A stretch of 5,850 bases of DNA from Agrobacterium fabrum (GTDB lineage Bacteria; Pseudomonadota; Alphaproteobacteria; Rhizobiales; Rhizobiaceae): positions 1 through 5,850 of the forward strand of contig QFOL01000246.1 in NCBI GenBank assembly GCA_003241215.1. The letters run 5' to 3'. A program made the translations under genes and the position numbers. This document shows, one piece after another, positions 1 to 5,537 of this stretch. The notes beneath the pieces were generated by a model that saw only the letters and a program-made list of their open reading frames with translations, did no database searches and was not told the DNA's origin. Position 1 is the first letter of the stretch, and each line of letters starts with the position of its first letter.

Positions 1-1
1 G

Positions 2-895
2 ACCGATGCCGAACAGGTGGTGGATGCGAAATTCGTGTTCATCGGCGCCGGCGGCGGCGCGCTGCATCTGTTGCAGATGTCCGGCATTCCGGAAGCGGAC
101 GATTATGCTGGCTTCCCGGTGGGCGGCTCGTTCCTGATCAACGAGAACCCCGACGTGACGATGCAGCATCTGGCCAAGGCCTATGGCAAGGCCTCGGTCG
201 GCTCGCCGCCCATGTCGGTGCCGCATCTCGATACCCGCGTGCTGGGCGGCAAGCGTGTCATCCTGTTCGGACCTTTCGCCACCTTCTCCACCAAGTTCCT
301 GAAGGAAGGCTCCTATTTCGATCTCGTCTCCTCCGTCACAACAAGCAATGCCTGGCCGATGGTGCGGGTGGGTATCGATGAATATCCGCTGGTGGAATAT
401 CTCGCCGGCCAGCTGATGATGTCGGATGACGACCGTTTTGCCGCGCTGAAGGAATATTTCCCGAATGCCAAGCAAGGCGAATGGCGCCTGTGGCAGGCCG
501 GCCAGCGCGTGCAGATCATCAAGCGCGACGAAGAAAAGGGCGGCGTGCTGCGGCTCGGCACGGAAGTCGTCGCCGCACAGGACGGCAGCATCGCCGGCCT
601 GCTCGGCGCTTCGCCGGGCGCTTCCACGGCAGCACCGATCATGCTCAGCGTTCTGGAAAAGGTGTTCAAGGACAAGGTGGCGACGCCTGAATGGCAGGCC
701 AAGATCCGCCAGATCGTGCCGAGCTACGGCACGAAGCTCAATGACGACCCGGAAAAGGTGCAGCAGGAATGGGCCTATACCGCCGAACACCTGCAGCTGC
801 CCACCCCGCCGCAGATCGATCTTGAGGCGCTGAAGGGCGCCGGTCCGGCGCCTGCGGGTGCGCCGGTGAAGACGGTGCCGGATATCGCGCTTTAA
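2..895 (+). CDS. mqo: Malate:quinone oxidoreductase, C-terminal part (5' end outside window)
   Basis: FAD-dependent, membrane-associated enzyme that oxidises malate to oxaloacetate and passes electrons to quinone, bypassing or complementing NAD-linked malate dehydrogenase in the TCA cycle. The reading frame is open from base 2, so the gene is truncated by the window edge: 297 residues are visible of a family that is usually about 500. Family landmarks, numbered in this fragment, are [15 protein letters not shown] (11-25), followed by [17 protein letters not shown], and [14 protein letters not shown]. Near the C-terminus comes the FAD-contacting stretch [16 protein letters not shown]. The tail, rich in Ala, Pro and Gly and ending in DIAL, is typical of the alphaproteobacterial versions. 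GC is high and third positions are G/C-rich, unlike the genes from about 1490 onward. A GTG at 17 is internal and is not the true start. An intrinsic terminator follows 26 bp after the stop. Confidence 0.95.
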   Translation, partial: TDAEQVVDAKFVFIGAGGGALHLLQMSGIPEADDYAGFPVGGSFLINENPDVTMQHLAKAYGKASVGSPPMSVPHLDTRVLGGKRVILFGPFATFSTKFLKEGSYFDLVSSVTTSNAWPMVRVGIDEYPLVEYLAGQLMMSDDDRFAALKEYFPNAKQGEWRLWQAGQRVQIIKRDEEKGGVLRLGTEVVAAQDGSIAGLLGASPGASTAAPIMLSVLEKVFKDKVATPEWQAKIRQIVPSYGTKLNDDPEKVQQEWAYTAEHLQLPTPPQIDLEALKGAGPAPAGAPVKTVPDIAL

Positions 896-921
896 GGCAT
901 CGTCGCGAGATTTAAGATTGG

Positions 922-953
922 ACGCCGCGTGTCTCTGGATGCGCGGCGTTTTT
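922..953 (+). terminator. Intrinsic terminator of mqo
   Basis: A perfect 8-bp GC-rich stem, ACGCCGCG (922-929) with CGCGGCGT (942-949), has a 12-nt loop and runs directly into five T residues (949-953). It sits 26 bp after the mqo stop codon. This is the classic rho-independent layout and should end the mqo transcript. Confidence 0.9.
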
Positions 954-980
954 GTTGATGCACGCCTTTCCCACACTCGA

Positions 981-1057
981 CGTCATCCTCGGGCTTGACC
1001 CGGGGATCCATTCACTTCAACGGATCGTGGATCCTCGGGTCAAGCCCGAGGAGGACG
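981..1057. repeat. Intergenic palindromic repeat, rhizobial RIME-like
   Basis: Two 30-bp arms, 981-1010 and 1028-1057, are reverse complements with only two mismatches, around a 17-nt centre. The arms contain CCTCGGGCTTGACCC on one side and GGGTCAAGCCCGAGG on the other. This core is familiar as a dispersed, non-coding palindrome between genes in Rhizobium, Agrobacterium and related alphaproteobacteria (RIME-type mosaic elements). The family name is assigned from memory. The transcript would fold into a very long hairpin, which could back up the mqo terminator or stabilise a 3' end. No coding sequence overlaps it. Confidence 0.8.
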
Positions 1058-1165
1058 GAGGACAGGTTTTCGCGCTTAACAGTACCCCGGGTTATAGCGT
1101 GGCGTGGTAAGCCGACCATCATCGGATATACCGCCACCGAAATATCTGGCCCCCAACCTACTCGG

Positions 1166-1183
1166 TGGTAATAATTCCTACCA
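1166..1183. promoter_or_regulatory. Possible antitoxin operator, inverted repeat
   Basis: TGGTA (1166-1170) and TACCA (1179-1183) form a perfect inverted repeat with an 8-nt AT-rich spacer that includes a TAATAAT stretch (1169-1175) resembling a -10 box. It lies 17 bp before the chosen parD start, where ParD-type ribbon-helix-helix proteins usually bind to repress their own operon. No convincing -35 box was found, so the promoter assignment is inference. Confidence 0.35.
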
Positions 1184-1189
1184 GATGAT

Positions 1190-1193
1190 GGAG
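1190..1193 (+). promoter_or_regulatory. Ribosome binding site deciding the parD start
   Basis: GGAG at 1190-1193 lies 6 nt before the GTG at 1200. It favours that codon over the in-frame ATGs at 1185 and 1188, which overlap the site itself, and over the far-upstream GTG at 1104. Confidence 0.6.
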
Positions 1194-1199
1194 ATAACC

Positions 1200-1481
1200 G
1201 TGGCCAACGTTGAAAAGATCAGCGTTTCGATGACGCCCCAGCACGCCGAAATCTTGCGTGACGCCGTGGAAAGCGGTGCTTATGCCAGCAGCAGCGAAGT
1301 CATTCGTGAAGCGATGCGAGACTGGTCGGCAAAATGGGTTCAGCGACGCGACGATATCGCCAAGCTGCGCGCATTGTGGGCTGAGGGCAAAGCCAGTGGC
1401 GGTTCAACCGAAGTGGATTTCGACAAGGCGCTCAATGAAGCACGTGCAGAACTGGCCTCGTTAAAAATCCGCGGCCAATAA
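1200..1481 (+). CDS. parD: ParD-family type II antitoxin (ribbon-helix-helix), apparently without toxin partner
   Basis: A 93-residue protein of the ParD/CC2985 antitoxin type. It would bind and neutralise a ParE ribosome-independent toxin and repress its own operon as a dimer. The N-terminal ribbon-helix-helix is plain: beta strand KISVSMT (6-12), first helix from HAEILRDAVESG (15-26), then YASSSEVIREAMRDW (28-42). The charged C-terminal half (43-93) is the expected toxin-binding tail. Length is typical. The GTG start is chosen because VANVEKISVS is the usual beginning of the family and GGAG lies 6 nt upstream. In ordinary parDE operons the toxin gene follows or overlaps at once; here the next gene is an unrelated membrane-anchored protein and no ParE-like sequence is seen anywhere in the window. 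It may be a solitary antitoxin, a remnant, or have a new partner. Confidence 0.88.
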   Translation: MANVEKISVSMTPQHAEILRDAVESGAYASSSEVIREAMRDWSAKWVQRRDDIAKLRALWAEGKASGGSTEVDFDKALNEARAELASLKIRGQ

Positions 1482-1501
1482 GTGATTAGAGCTCCAAATT
1501 T

Positions 1502-1507
1502 AGGAGG
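1502..1507 (+). promoter_or_regulatory. Strong Shine-Dalgarno site deciding the start at 1512
   Basis: AGGAGG at 1502-1507 is a complete anti-16S match, 4 nt before ATG 1512. It argues that translation begins there and not at the in-frame GTG at 1482, which lies directly after the parD stop. Confidence 0.75.
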
Positions 1508-1511
1508 CACC

Positions 1512-1859
1512 ATGGAATGGGTATTGCCACTAGTAGGTGGACTTGGTCTTGGTTCACTTTTAAAATCATATATTGATCATTTTAACGCTCGCCGCGCGAT
1601 AATATTAGATCGACTATATCAAGAGAAACGAGAAGCCTATCTTGGCCTCCTTGATGCACTTCATAAAGCTGCAATTCATCCATCCGACGAGAATTCTAAA
1701 AACTACGCTCTCTGGCAAACTCGATGTCAGCTTTTTGGATCTTTAGAGGTAGCGCAATTTGCACAGGCGATGGCAGATACCAATGATGGGCCTCTATCCG
1801 CGCGCGAGGCCGCATTCGCAGGCTTGGTAGAGGCCATGAAAGACGACCTTCGACAATAA
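1512..1859 (+). CDS. Small membrane-anchored protein of unknown function
   Basis: Encodes 115 residues; I do not recognise a named family. The N-terminus MEWVLPLVGGLGLGSLL (1-17) is a short hydrophobic, glycine-rich segment that looks like a signal anchor. It is followed by a basic patch (NARRA) and then a soluble, mostly helical domain with YQEKREAYLGLLDALHKAA, the segment NYALWQTRCQLFGS, and a closing helix through EAMKDDLRQ. This predicts a single-pass inner-membrane protein with a cytoplasmic helical domain. The ATG at 1512 is chosen for its perfect Shine-Dalgarno site. The gene is clearly more AT-rich than mqo and parD, with codons such as TTA and ATA, which suggests separate acquisition. 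It begins 30 bp after parD and could be co-transcribed with it. It bears no resemblance to ParE, so a toxin role is only a positional guess. Confidence 0.72.
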   Translation: MEWVLPLVGGLGLGSLLKSYIDHFNARRAIILDRLYQEKREAYLGLLDALHKAAIHPSDENSKNYALWQTRCQLFGSLEVAQFAQAMADTNDGPLSAREAAFAGLVEAMKDDLRQ

Positions 1860-1910
1860 GCGAAGAATCAGCAAATTTTAAGCATTAAAGCTCGCTGTGA
1901 AAAAGCGCGA

Positions 1911-1939
1911 TTGGCTGGGGCGCCAGGATTCCCAGCTAA
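1911..1939. repeat. Hairpin-forming inverted repeat after the membrane-protein gene
   Basis: TTGGCTGGG (1911-1919) pairs with CCCAGCTAA (1931-1939), with one G-U pair, across an 11-nt loop. It lies about 50 bp after the stop at 1859. A run of five T residues comes only at 1951-1955, so it is not a textbook terminator, but it could act as a weak one or as a 3'-end stabiliser. Confidence 0.4.
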
Positions 1940-1997
1940 GGAAATTGCCCTTTTTCAAGTCTTTGAGAAGGTTAACAAATCCTGATCACCTAATATG

Positions 1998-2023
1998 CTT
2001 GTACGACACTCTTGTACGACATT
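1998..2023. repeat. Two-unit 13-bp tandem repeat
   Basis: CTTGTACGACACT (1998-2010) is followed directly by CTTGTACGACATT (2011-2023), with one difference in 13. It lies in the non-coding stretch between the membrane-protein gene and the 3' end of the HNH operon. Short tandem direct repeats of this kind can be operator half-sites, but no promoter or cognate regulator can be assigned here. Confidence 0.6.
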
Positions 2024-2055
2024 CCGGAGCGGCAGTCCGGGCGAATATGGAAGGG

Positions 2056-2073
2056 TGCGGAAATTATTTCCGC
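2056..2073. repeat. Palindromic 16/17-bp repeat, left copy
   Basis: GCGGAAAT-T-ATTTCCGC (2057-2073) is a perfect palindrome around one central base. Its extended form TGCGGAAATTATTTCC (2056-2071) recurs exactly in reverse orientation at 4210-4225. This copy lies 47 bp beyond the stop codon of the minus-strand HNH gene. It has no T-tract, so it does not look like a terminator. See the right copy and the finding on the bracketed block. Confidence 0.7.
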
Positions 2074-2120
2074 GTAGACTCGATTGTCGCCCTTCGCATT
2101 CCTTCTGAGACACACTCAAT

Positions 2121-2492
2121 CTACGTCGCCCGGCTAGCCGTGTAAAATAGCGCATACAGATGATGTGGCAGCCACTTCCCTCGCGTGAGGCGTTTGCGAA
2201 CGTGGGCGATATGATCGGAGGATGACAAGGGTTCCCTTCTTCGATGTCGAGCTCGATTGCAAAACTGGCAGGCGGCGACAATGTTTGCCTGACCATTATT
2301 TCCCCCTTGGTGGCGCGCAACAAGGTGCTCCGCTGTGCAGCGAAAGCGTTGCGCCTCCTTTCGCGACACTCCGTACCGCCGGACGAACAATTGGGGATCG
2401 CGTTCCCACATCGGCAGCCCGCAATAGTAACAAAGCCACCCTTGGCGGGAAGCGGCCCTGGTTCTTGCATTCGTCAGTGCTATTGCCGTCAA
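2121..2492 (-). CDS. HNH endonuclease
   Basis: A 123-residue protein consisting almost entirely of one HNH (beta-beta-alpha-metal) nuclease domain, predicted to cut DNA with a single divalent metal. Zinc-binding pairs are Cys21/Cys24 in CYYCG and Cys75/Cys78 in CQFCN. Catalytic-type residues are Glu55-His56 in TAEHLVARHQGG, Asn70 in ANIVAAC, and Asn79 with His83 in CNRARH; all HNH positions are present. The only suitable start is TTG at 2492, preceded by TGAGGG with a 7-nt spacer. It follows the other HNH-like gene by 16 bp on the same strand, so the two are probably one transcript. No DNA-recognition domain is attached; specificity may come from the basic C-terminus or a partner. HNH proteins of this size occur in phages, mobile elements and restriction or defence loci. 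The family is secure; the biological target is unknown. Confidence 0.9.
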   Translation of the reverse strand: MTAIALTNARTRAASRQGWLCYYCGLPMWERDPQLFVRRYGVSRKEAQRFRCTAEHLVARHQGGNNGQANIVAACQFCNRARHRRREPLSSSDHIAHVRKRLTRGKWLPHHLYALFYTASRAT

Positions 2493-2508
2493 CAGGTGTC
2501 CCTCACCT

Positions 2509-3183
2509 CTATTCTAAATCCGAAGCGCTATTGCCGAAAAGATCGTCTTGAGAATCGTCGAACTGGCCGCGAGGATCGCTGCGCGCGTGAGGAAGTAGGT
2601 CGTAGCTCGCAAGGTTGGCCATATCCAAAAAATACCGGCTCTTGCGTTTCGGCGCTCCACGAAGCCAACCTGCGAGTTCAGACTGGGACTGCCGCAGCCA
2701 AGGGGGGAAGGCTTCAGGGCTATCGTATTCGCCGTTGATCAAGCCAAGCAAAGCACTTAGGTAGATGGAACGTCCAACGCCGGGAAACTCGTAGACCTCG
2801 ACGCCGCGGTTCCCGCGTAGTCTTTGCTCCAAGAGTTTGTGTCCTAGACCCAAGATCAGGTTATCTTCGGGATAACGCTCATCGGGGAGAAACCAGTTCA
2901 CAATCTCTCGTCTACGCTCAATGTCAGCTGAGCCATGGAACGCACCGAGCCCCATATTGCAAATGGTGCAACAAGGAACCAGCTTACACTGGCCAAATTG
3001 GTTCCGTATCTCTCGTTTGGTGACGAGCCCACCTTTGGCGAAGCGGTGAAGAACATAGACAGGCGGCTGGTGGTCAACTCTGCCGTCGCTTGGCATGCCG
3101 CAATAAATGCACTGGTCCCCGGTAACGGGCACATAAACACTTGAAAACCGCTTCTCAGCAACACGCCGACTGTACTTTAGCAC
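2509..3183 (-). CDS. HNH-like zinc-finger nuclease-type protein
   Basis: A 224-residue protein, first gene of the minus-strand pair. The N-terminal third carries an HNH-like core: CIYCG (Cys25, Cys28), Asp37-His38 in RVDHQPPVYV, and CCTICNMGLG (Cys72, Cys75, Asn76). The spacing between the DH motif and the second Cys pair is longer than in the neighbouring HNH protein, and the third catalytic His/Asn is not obvious, so activity is less certain. After it come ERRREIVNWF and an uncharacterised C-terminal half of about 130 residues ending in an acidic tail (DDSQDDLFGNSASDLE). The start is GTG 3183; an in-frame TGA lies eight codons upstream, no ATG is available at this end, and the Shine-Dalgarno signal is poor, so translation may be weak. 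It is transcribed divergently from the DUF429 gene. An alternative reading is a non-nucleolytic zinc-binding protein. Confidence 0.82.
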   Translation of the reverse strand: MLKYSRRVAEKRFSSVYVPVTGDQCIYCGMPSDGRVDHQPPVYVLHRFAKGGLVTKREIRNQFGQCKLVPCCTICNMGLGAFHGSADIERRREIVNWFLPDERYPEDNLILGLGHKLLEQRLRGNRGVEVYEFPGVGRSIYLSALLGLINGEYDSPEAFPPWLRQSQSELAGWLRGAPKRKSRYFLDMANLASYDLLPHARSDPRGQFDDSQDDLFGNSASDLE

Positions 3184-3350
3184 GCCCCTGGCCCAATCTC
3201 TTCAGGAAATGCAATACACCAACCTGAATAGGTTCCCTTCAGTTCGGGATAAATTACAGCACATCAATCAGAATCGGCGAATATTTGTTTGGAATGATTA
3301 ACAATCATCTATCAGTATATTCGCAGCATCCAGGCCCCATAAGAGGAATG
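3184..3350. promoter_or_regulatory. Divergent intergenic region between HNH operon and DUF429 gene
   Basis: This 167-bp AT-rich gap must hold the promoters for both directions. No pair of -35/-10 boxes is good enough to name. Short inverted repeats are dense: TTCAGG (3201-3206) with CCTGAA (3223-3228), AACCT (3221-3225) with AGGTT (3230-3234), and the nested set at 3277-3324. A shared operator that controls both transcripts is a reasonable inference. Confidence 0.5.
3277..3324. repeat. Nested inverted repeats upstream of the DUF429 gene
   Basis: The outer arms GCGAATAT (3277-3284) and ATATTCGC (3317-3324) are perfect 8-bp reverse complements 32 nt apart. Inside them, ATGATT (3294-3299) and AATCAT (3303-3308) form a second perfect inverted repeat with a 3-nt loop. 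They end 26 bp before the chosen start at 3351, so they could be a repressor site or a leader RNA structure. Confidence 0.5.
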
Positions 3351-4217
3351 ATGAGCCAAGAATGGGATGCAGCGACCGGCGGCGCTCGTGCAGCTGTCAT
3401 CGGCATAGACGCTGCGTGGACTTTGACACAACCGAGTGGCGTCGCGCTCGCCGTCCTAATTGGCGATGAATGGCAGCTTCGAGCAGTAGCTCCGTCGTAT
3501 CAACGCTTTCAGGCTTTGGCTGATGAAAGTCTTGTTTGCGAACCCAAGCCTCTCGGAAGAACACCGGATGTCAGGGCACTTCTCCAAGCTGGGAGGAAAT
3601 TGGCTGCAGCGCCGATCGACATCGTCGCCATAGACATGCCCCTGTCAAATTCTCCGATTGTCGGCCGGCGCCGGTCGGATGATGCGGTATCACGAGCCTA
3701 TGGTGGTCGGAAATGTAGCACGCACTCACCGAGTGACATTCGCCCGGGCATCATCAGCGACACATTGCGCGCGCAGGCCGAAGGTGAGGGCTACGCCTTG
3801 GCCACAGAGGCAATTTTTCCACGAGCTCTGATTGAGGTTTATCCTCACCCCGCCTTGGTTGAGCTCGCTTGTGCCGTAGAGCGGTTGCCCTACAAGGCGC
3901 AGAAGGTTCGGAAATATTGGCCGAGCATCAATGCCCAACAACGGCGAGAAAATCTTCTCTTTCAATGGTACGAAATTGTTAGTCTGCTCGAAGCCAACAT
4001 CTCCGGTGTTGGGCGAATGTTGCCGCCGATCGAGCCGAAGGCGAGTGCGGTGGAGCTAAAGGCCTTTGAAGACATGCTGGATGCAATCGTCTGCTGTTGG
4101 GTTGCCATCTGCGCGCTTCAGGGACGCGCGATCCCATTTGGAGACGACACGTCCGCGATCTGGATACCGACACCACTTGCCTCGACGACAAACGCAACCC
4201 CGGCCTTGGGGAAATAA
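3351..4217 (+). CDS. DUF429 family protein (predicted RNase H-fold nuclease)
   Basis: A 288-residue protein of the DUF429 / COG2410 type, predicted to have an RNase H-like fold; no member's substrate is known to me. Family motifs in order: VIGIDAAW (16-23) with the first acidic residue Asp20, IVAIDMPLS (91-99) with Asp95, a Ser/Tyr segment ending KCSTHSPS (121-128), IEVYPHPALV (161-170) with Glu162, LPYKAQK (179-185), and AFEDMLDAIVCCWVA (238-252) with Asp241 and Asp244. These acidic positions fit a metal-binding RNase H site, and none is missing. Length is normal. ATG 3351 is chosen because AAGAGGA precedes it; ATG 3348, ATG 3294 and TTG 3285 are in-frame alternatives that add up to 22 poorly conserved-looking residues. 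It is divergent from the HNH pair, and the next gene on the same strand starts 98 bp later. The stop codon lies inside a palindromic repeat. Confidence 0.87.
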   Translation: MSQEWDAATGGARAAVIGIDAAWTLTQPSGVALAVLIGDEWQLRAVAPSYQRFQALADESLVCEPKPLGRTPDVRALLQAGRKLAAAPIDIVAIDMPLSNSPIVGRRRSDDAVSRAYGGRKCSTHSPSDIRPGIISDTLRAQAEGEGYALATEAIFPRALIEVYPHPALVELACAVERLPYKAQKVRKYWPSINAQQRRENLLFQWYEIVSLLEANISGVGRMLPPIEPKASAVELKAFEDMLDAIVCCWVAICALQGRAIPFGDDTSAIWIPTPLASTTNATPALGK

Positions 4218-4225
4218 TTTCCGCA
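4208..4225. repeat. Palindromic 16/17-bp repeat, right copy
   Basis: GGAAATAATTTCCGCA (4210-4225) is the exact reverse complement of 2056-2071. Including flanks, GGGAAAT-A-ATTTCCGC (4208-4224) is a near-perfect palindrome with one mismatch in the outer bases. It covers the last codons and the TAA stop (4215-4217) of the DUF429 gene. Confidence 0.7.
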
Positions 4226-4315
4226 TGCCGCGTCCTATCTGGACACGCTGCTACCTGTGCGCCATCTTTGGTTACATTGCAAATCTATCATCTAACGGAA
4301 GGTGGAAAGACGAGC

Positions 4316-5494
4316 GTGACGGGCCACAATCACTATAGCGATTGCACCTGCGGCTGGTGTGTGAATTTCGGTCGGTCAAGAGCGGCGCTCGCGGACTACA
4401 CGCAGAGCTTTCGCGAGCGCGATGCGCGCCTTCTTCTGAAGCAGCGGGGAGCTAATTCGGTTTCCGGATGCTACGTAAACCCCAACGCGCGTTGCCCTTG
4501 CTGCAATGCACCAGTTTTCTTCTACGCGAACGCCGCGGGGAGCCGCGTCTATTTCGATGATCTCGGCCCCCCTTGGCCAAAACACCCATGCACAGATAAC
4601 CCCCGCGCATCGGTCTCGTTGGCCACCGGACCAGTAAACCGGCCAACGCGCCGCAACAAAGGGGAAGTAAAGGAATTACTCAGCGCGTCCAGTGCCGCGG
4701 GCCTCTCCAAGTTCCGGACGTTCGGCCGGCGGTACGAAGGCGAGTGGACACTTGTTGTCGTTCTAGCGGTCGACCGACGGGGCCACGAAAATAAAGTTGA
4801 GGGCGAGTTCCTGGACTCCGAGACGAATGAAACATTCAGGTTCACCTGCCACTCGGAAATGCCGCTGTTCGAGGTCGGCGAGTTTATCAGTGTCAATGGC
4901 GATCGAATCTCGTTTGTCGAGCGCGCGACTTTGCTGCCTGTGGTGTTCACCGCTGGCACATGGGTTACTCCTGCGCCGGCACGGTCAGTGGTAGAGCGGC
5001 CCGCGACCATACCGCGCCCAGTCTCCCAGCCAGCTAATAGGTCGAACCAACCGCAACTGATCCGGAAGAAACAAAAGCCGAACAGCGCTAACGGTTCGAA
5101 GTATGACATGACCAAGGCGGAGATGGTGCATTTCAATAACAAGAAGGTCGAACTTGCTGATTTATTCGGCAAGCTGGAGCCAGTCGTAAGGACGTACGCC
5201 AAAGAAGGGACGAGAAAGCCGAGAGATGTGGCCGTTCGCCTCAACGCACAAGGCTACAAGACAGCGTCAGGCTCAAAATGGACGCCCCGTCTCGTCTATT
5301 TCTTGTTGGGCCTAATGTTCAATGACAAGCCGGCAGCACCCACAGACAACGAACCGCATGGCAAGACCCGGCAACCTGGGAAACCGAGGCCAGATGCCAC
5401 TCCAATGGCAGCGTCAGGAGAGATGTCTGTTGATGAAATCGCGAGCCGTCTTTCCCGCATTGGAAGGGTTGTGAGAAGCGAATCTGCCGAGTGA
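4316..5494 (+). CDS. Cysteine-rich N-terminal domain protein with recombinase-like DNA-binding tail, function unknown
   Basis: A 392-residue protein in at least three parts. Residues 4-95 form a conserved-looking metal-binding region: CTCGWC (Cys10, 12, 15), SGCYVNPNARCPCCNAPVFF (50-69; Cys52, 60, 62, 63) and DDLGPPWPKHPC (81-92; His90, Cys92). I recall similar blocks in other bacterial hypothetical proteins but know no function. Residues 134-216 are beta-rich (TLVVVLAVD, VGEFISVNGD) and may be a small barrel. A Pro/Gln/Asn linker leads to KPRDVAVRLNAQGYKTASGS (301-320) followed by KWTPRLVYFLL (321-331), which resembles the segment after the catalytic domain in large serine recombinases that contacts DNA; no catalytic recombinase domain is present. 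GTG 4316 is chosen because the domain begins at GHNHYSDC, with GTGGA about 9 nt upstream; an upstream in-frame ATG (4097) would overlap most of the end of DUF429 in another frame and adds unlikely sequence. Likely a DNA-binding accessory protein. Confidence 0.78.
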   Translation: MTGHNHYSDCTCGWCVNFGRSRAALADYTQSFRERDARLLLKQRGANSVSGCYVNPNARCPCCNAPVFFYANAAGSRVYFDDLGPPWPKHPCTDNPRASVSLATGPVNRPTRRNKGEVKELLSASSAAGLSKFRTFGRRYEGEWTLVVVLAVDRRGHENKVEGEFLDSETNETFRFTCHSEMPLFEVGEFISVNGDRISFVERATLLPVVFTAGTWVTPAPARSVVERPATIPRPVSQPANRSNQPQLIRKKQKPNSANGSKYDMTKAEMVHFNNKKVELADLFGKLEPVVRTYAKEGTRKPRDVAVRLNAQGYKTASGSKWTPRLVYFLLGLMFNDKPAAPTDNEPHGKTRQPGKPRPDATPMAASGEMSVDEIASRLSRIGRVVRSESAE

Positions 5495-5522
5495 ACGCCG
5501 AGACCATTACCACAATCAAACA

Positions 5523-5535
5523 CAGCCTTCGGCTG
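5523..5535. terminator. Small hairpin between convergent genes
   Basis: CAGCC (5523-5527) and GGCTG (5531-5535) form a 5-bp stem with a 3-nt loop in the 43-bp gap between the stop at 5494 and the minus-strand stop at 5538. On the minus strand it is followed by TGTTTGATT, which is only modestly T-rich, so termination is plausible but weakly supported. Confidence 0.3.
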
Positions 5536-5537
5536 AT

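Noticed and set aside
313..702. Minus-strand frame of 129 codons inside mqo
   Set aside because: Antisense shadow in a high-GC gene; mqo motifs on the plus strand are clear.
1998..2023. Start of a CRISPR array
   Set aside because: Only two abutting 13-bp units, no spacers, no cas genes in the window.
2056..2073. Palindrome as the terminator of the HNH operon
   Set aside because: Hairpin would have only a 6-bp stem and there is no T-run after it on the minus strand; the exact second copy at 4210-4225 fits a dispersed site better.
1897..2145. Plus-strand frame of 82 codons starting with GTG
   Set aside because: No Shine-Dalgarno site, contains the hairpin, tandem repeat and palindrome described above, has no recognisable domain, and overlaps the end of the well-supported HNH gene on the other strand.
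1955..2470. Minus-strand frame of 171 codons overlapping the HNH gene
   Set aside because: Lies in another frame over the HNH gene, whose Cys, Glu-His and Asn motifs are unambiguous; its own translation shows no domain pattern.
2056..4225. Insertion sequence with terminal inverted repeats
   Set aside because: No transposase inside, no matching target duplication next to the repeats, and each repeat is itself palindromic, unlike usual IS ends.
4549..5244. Minus-strand frame of 231 codons
   Set aside because: Antisense to the Cys-rich protein gene, Ser/Thr/Arg-rich low-information translation typical of a shadow frame.
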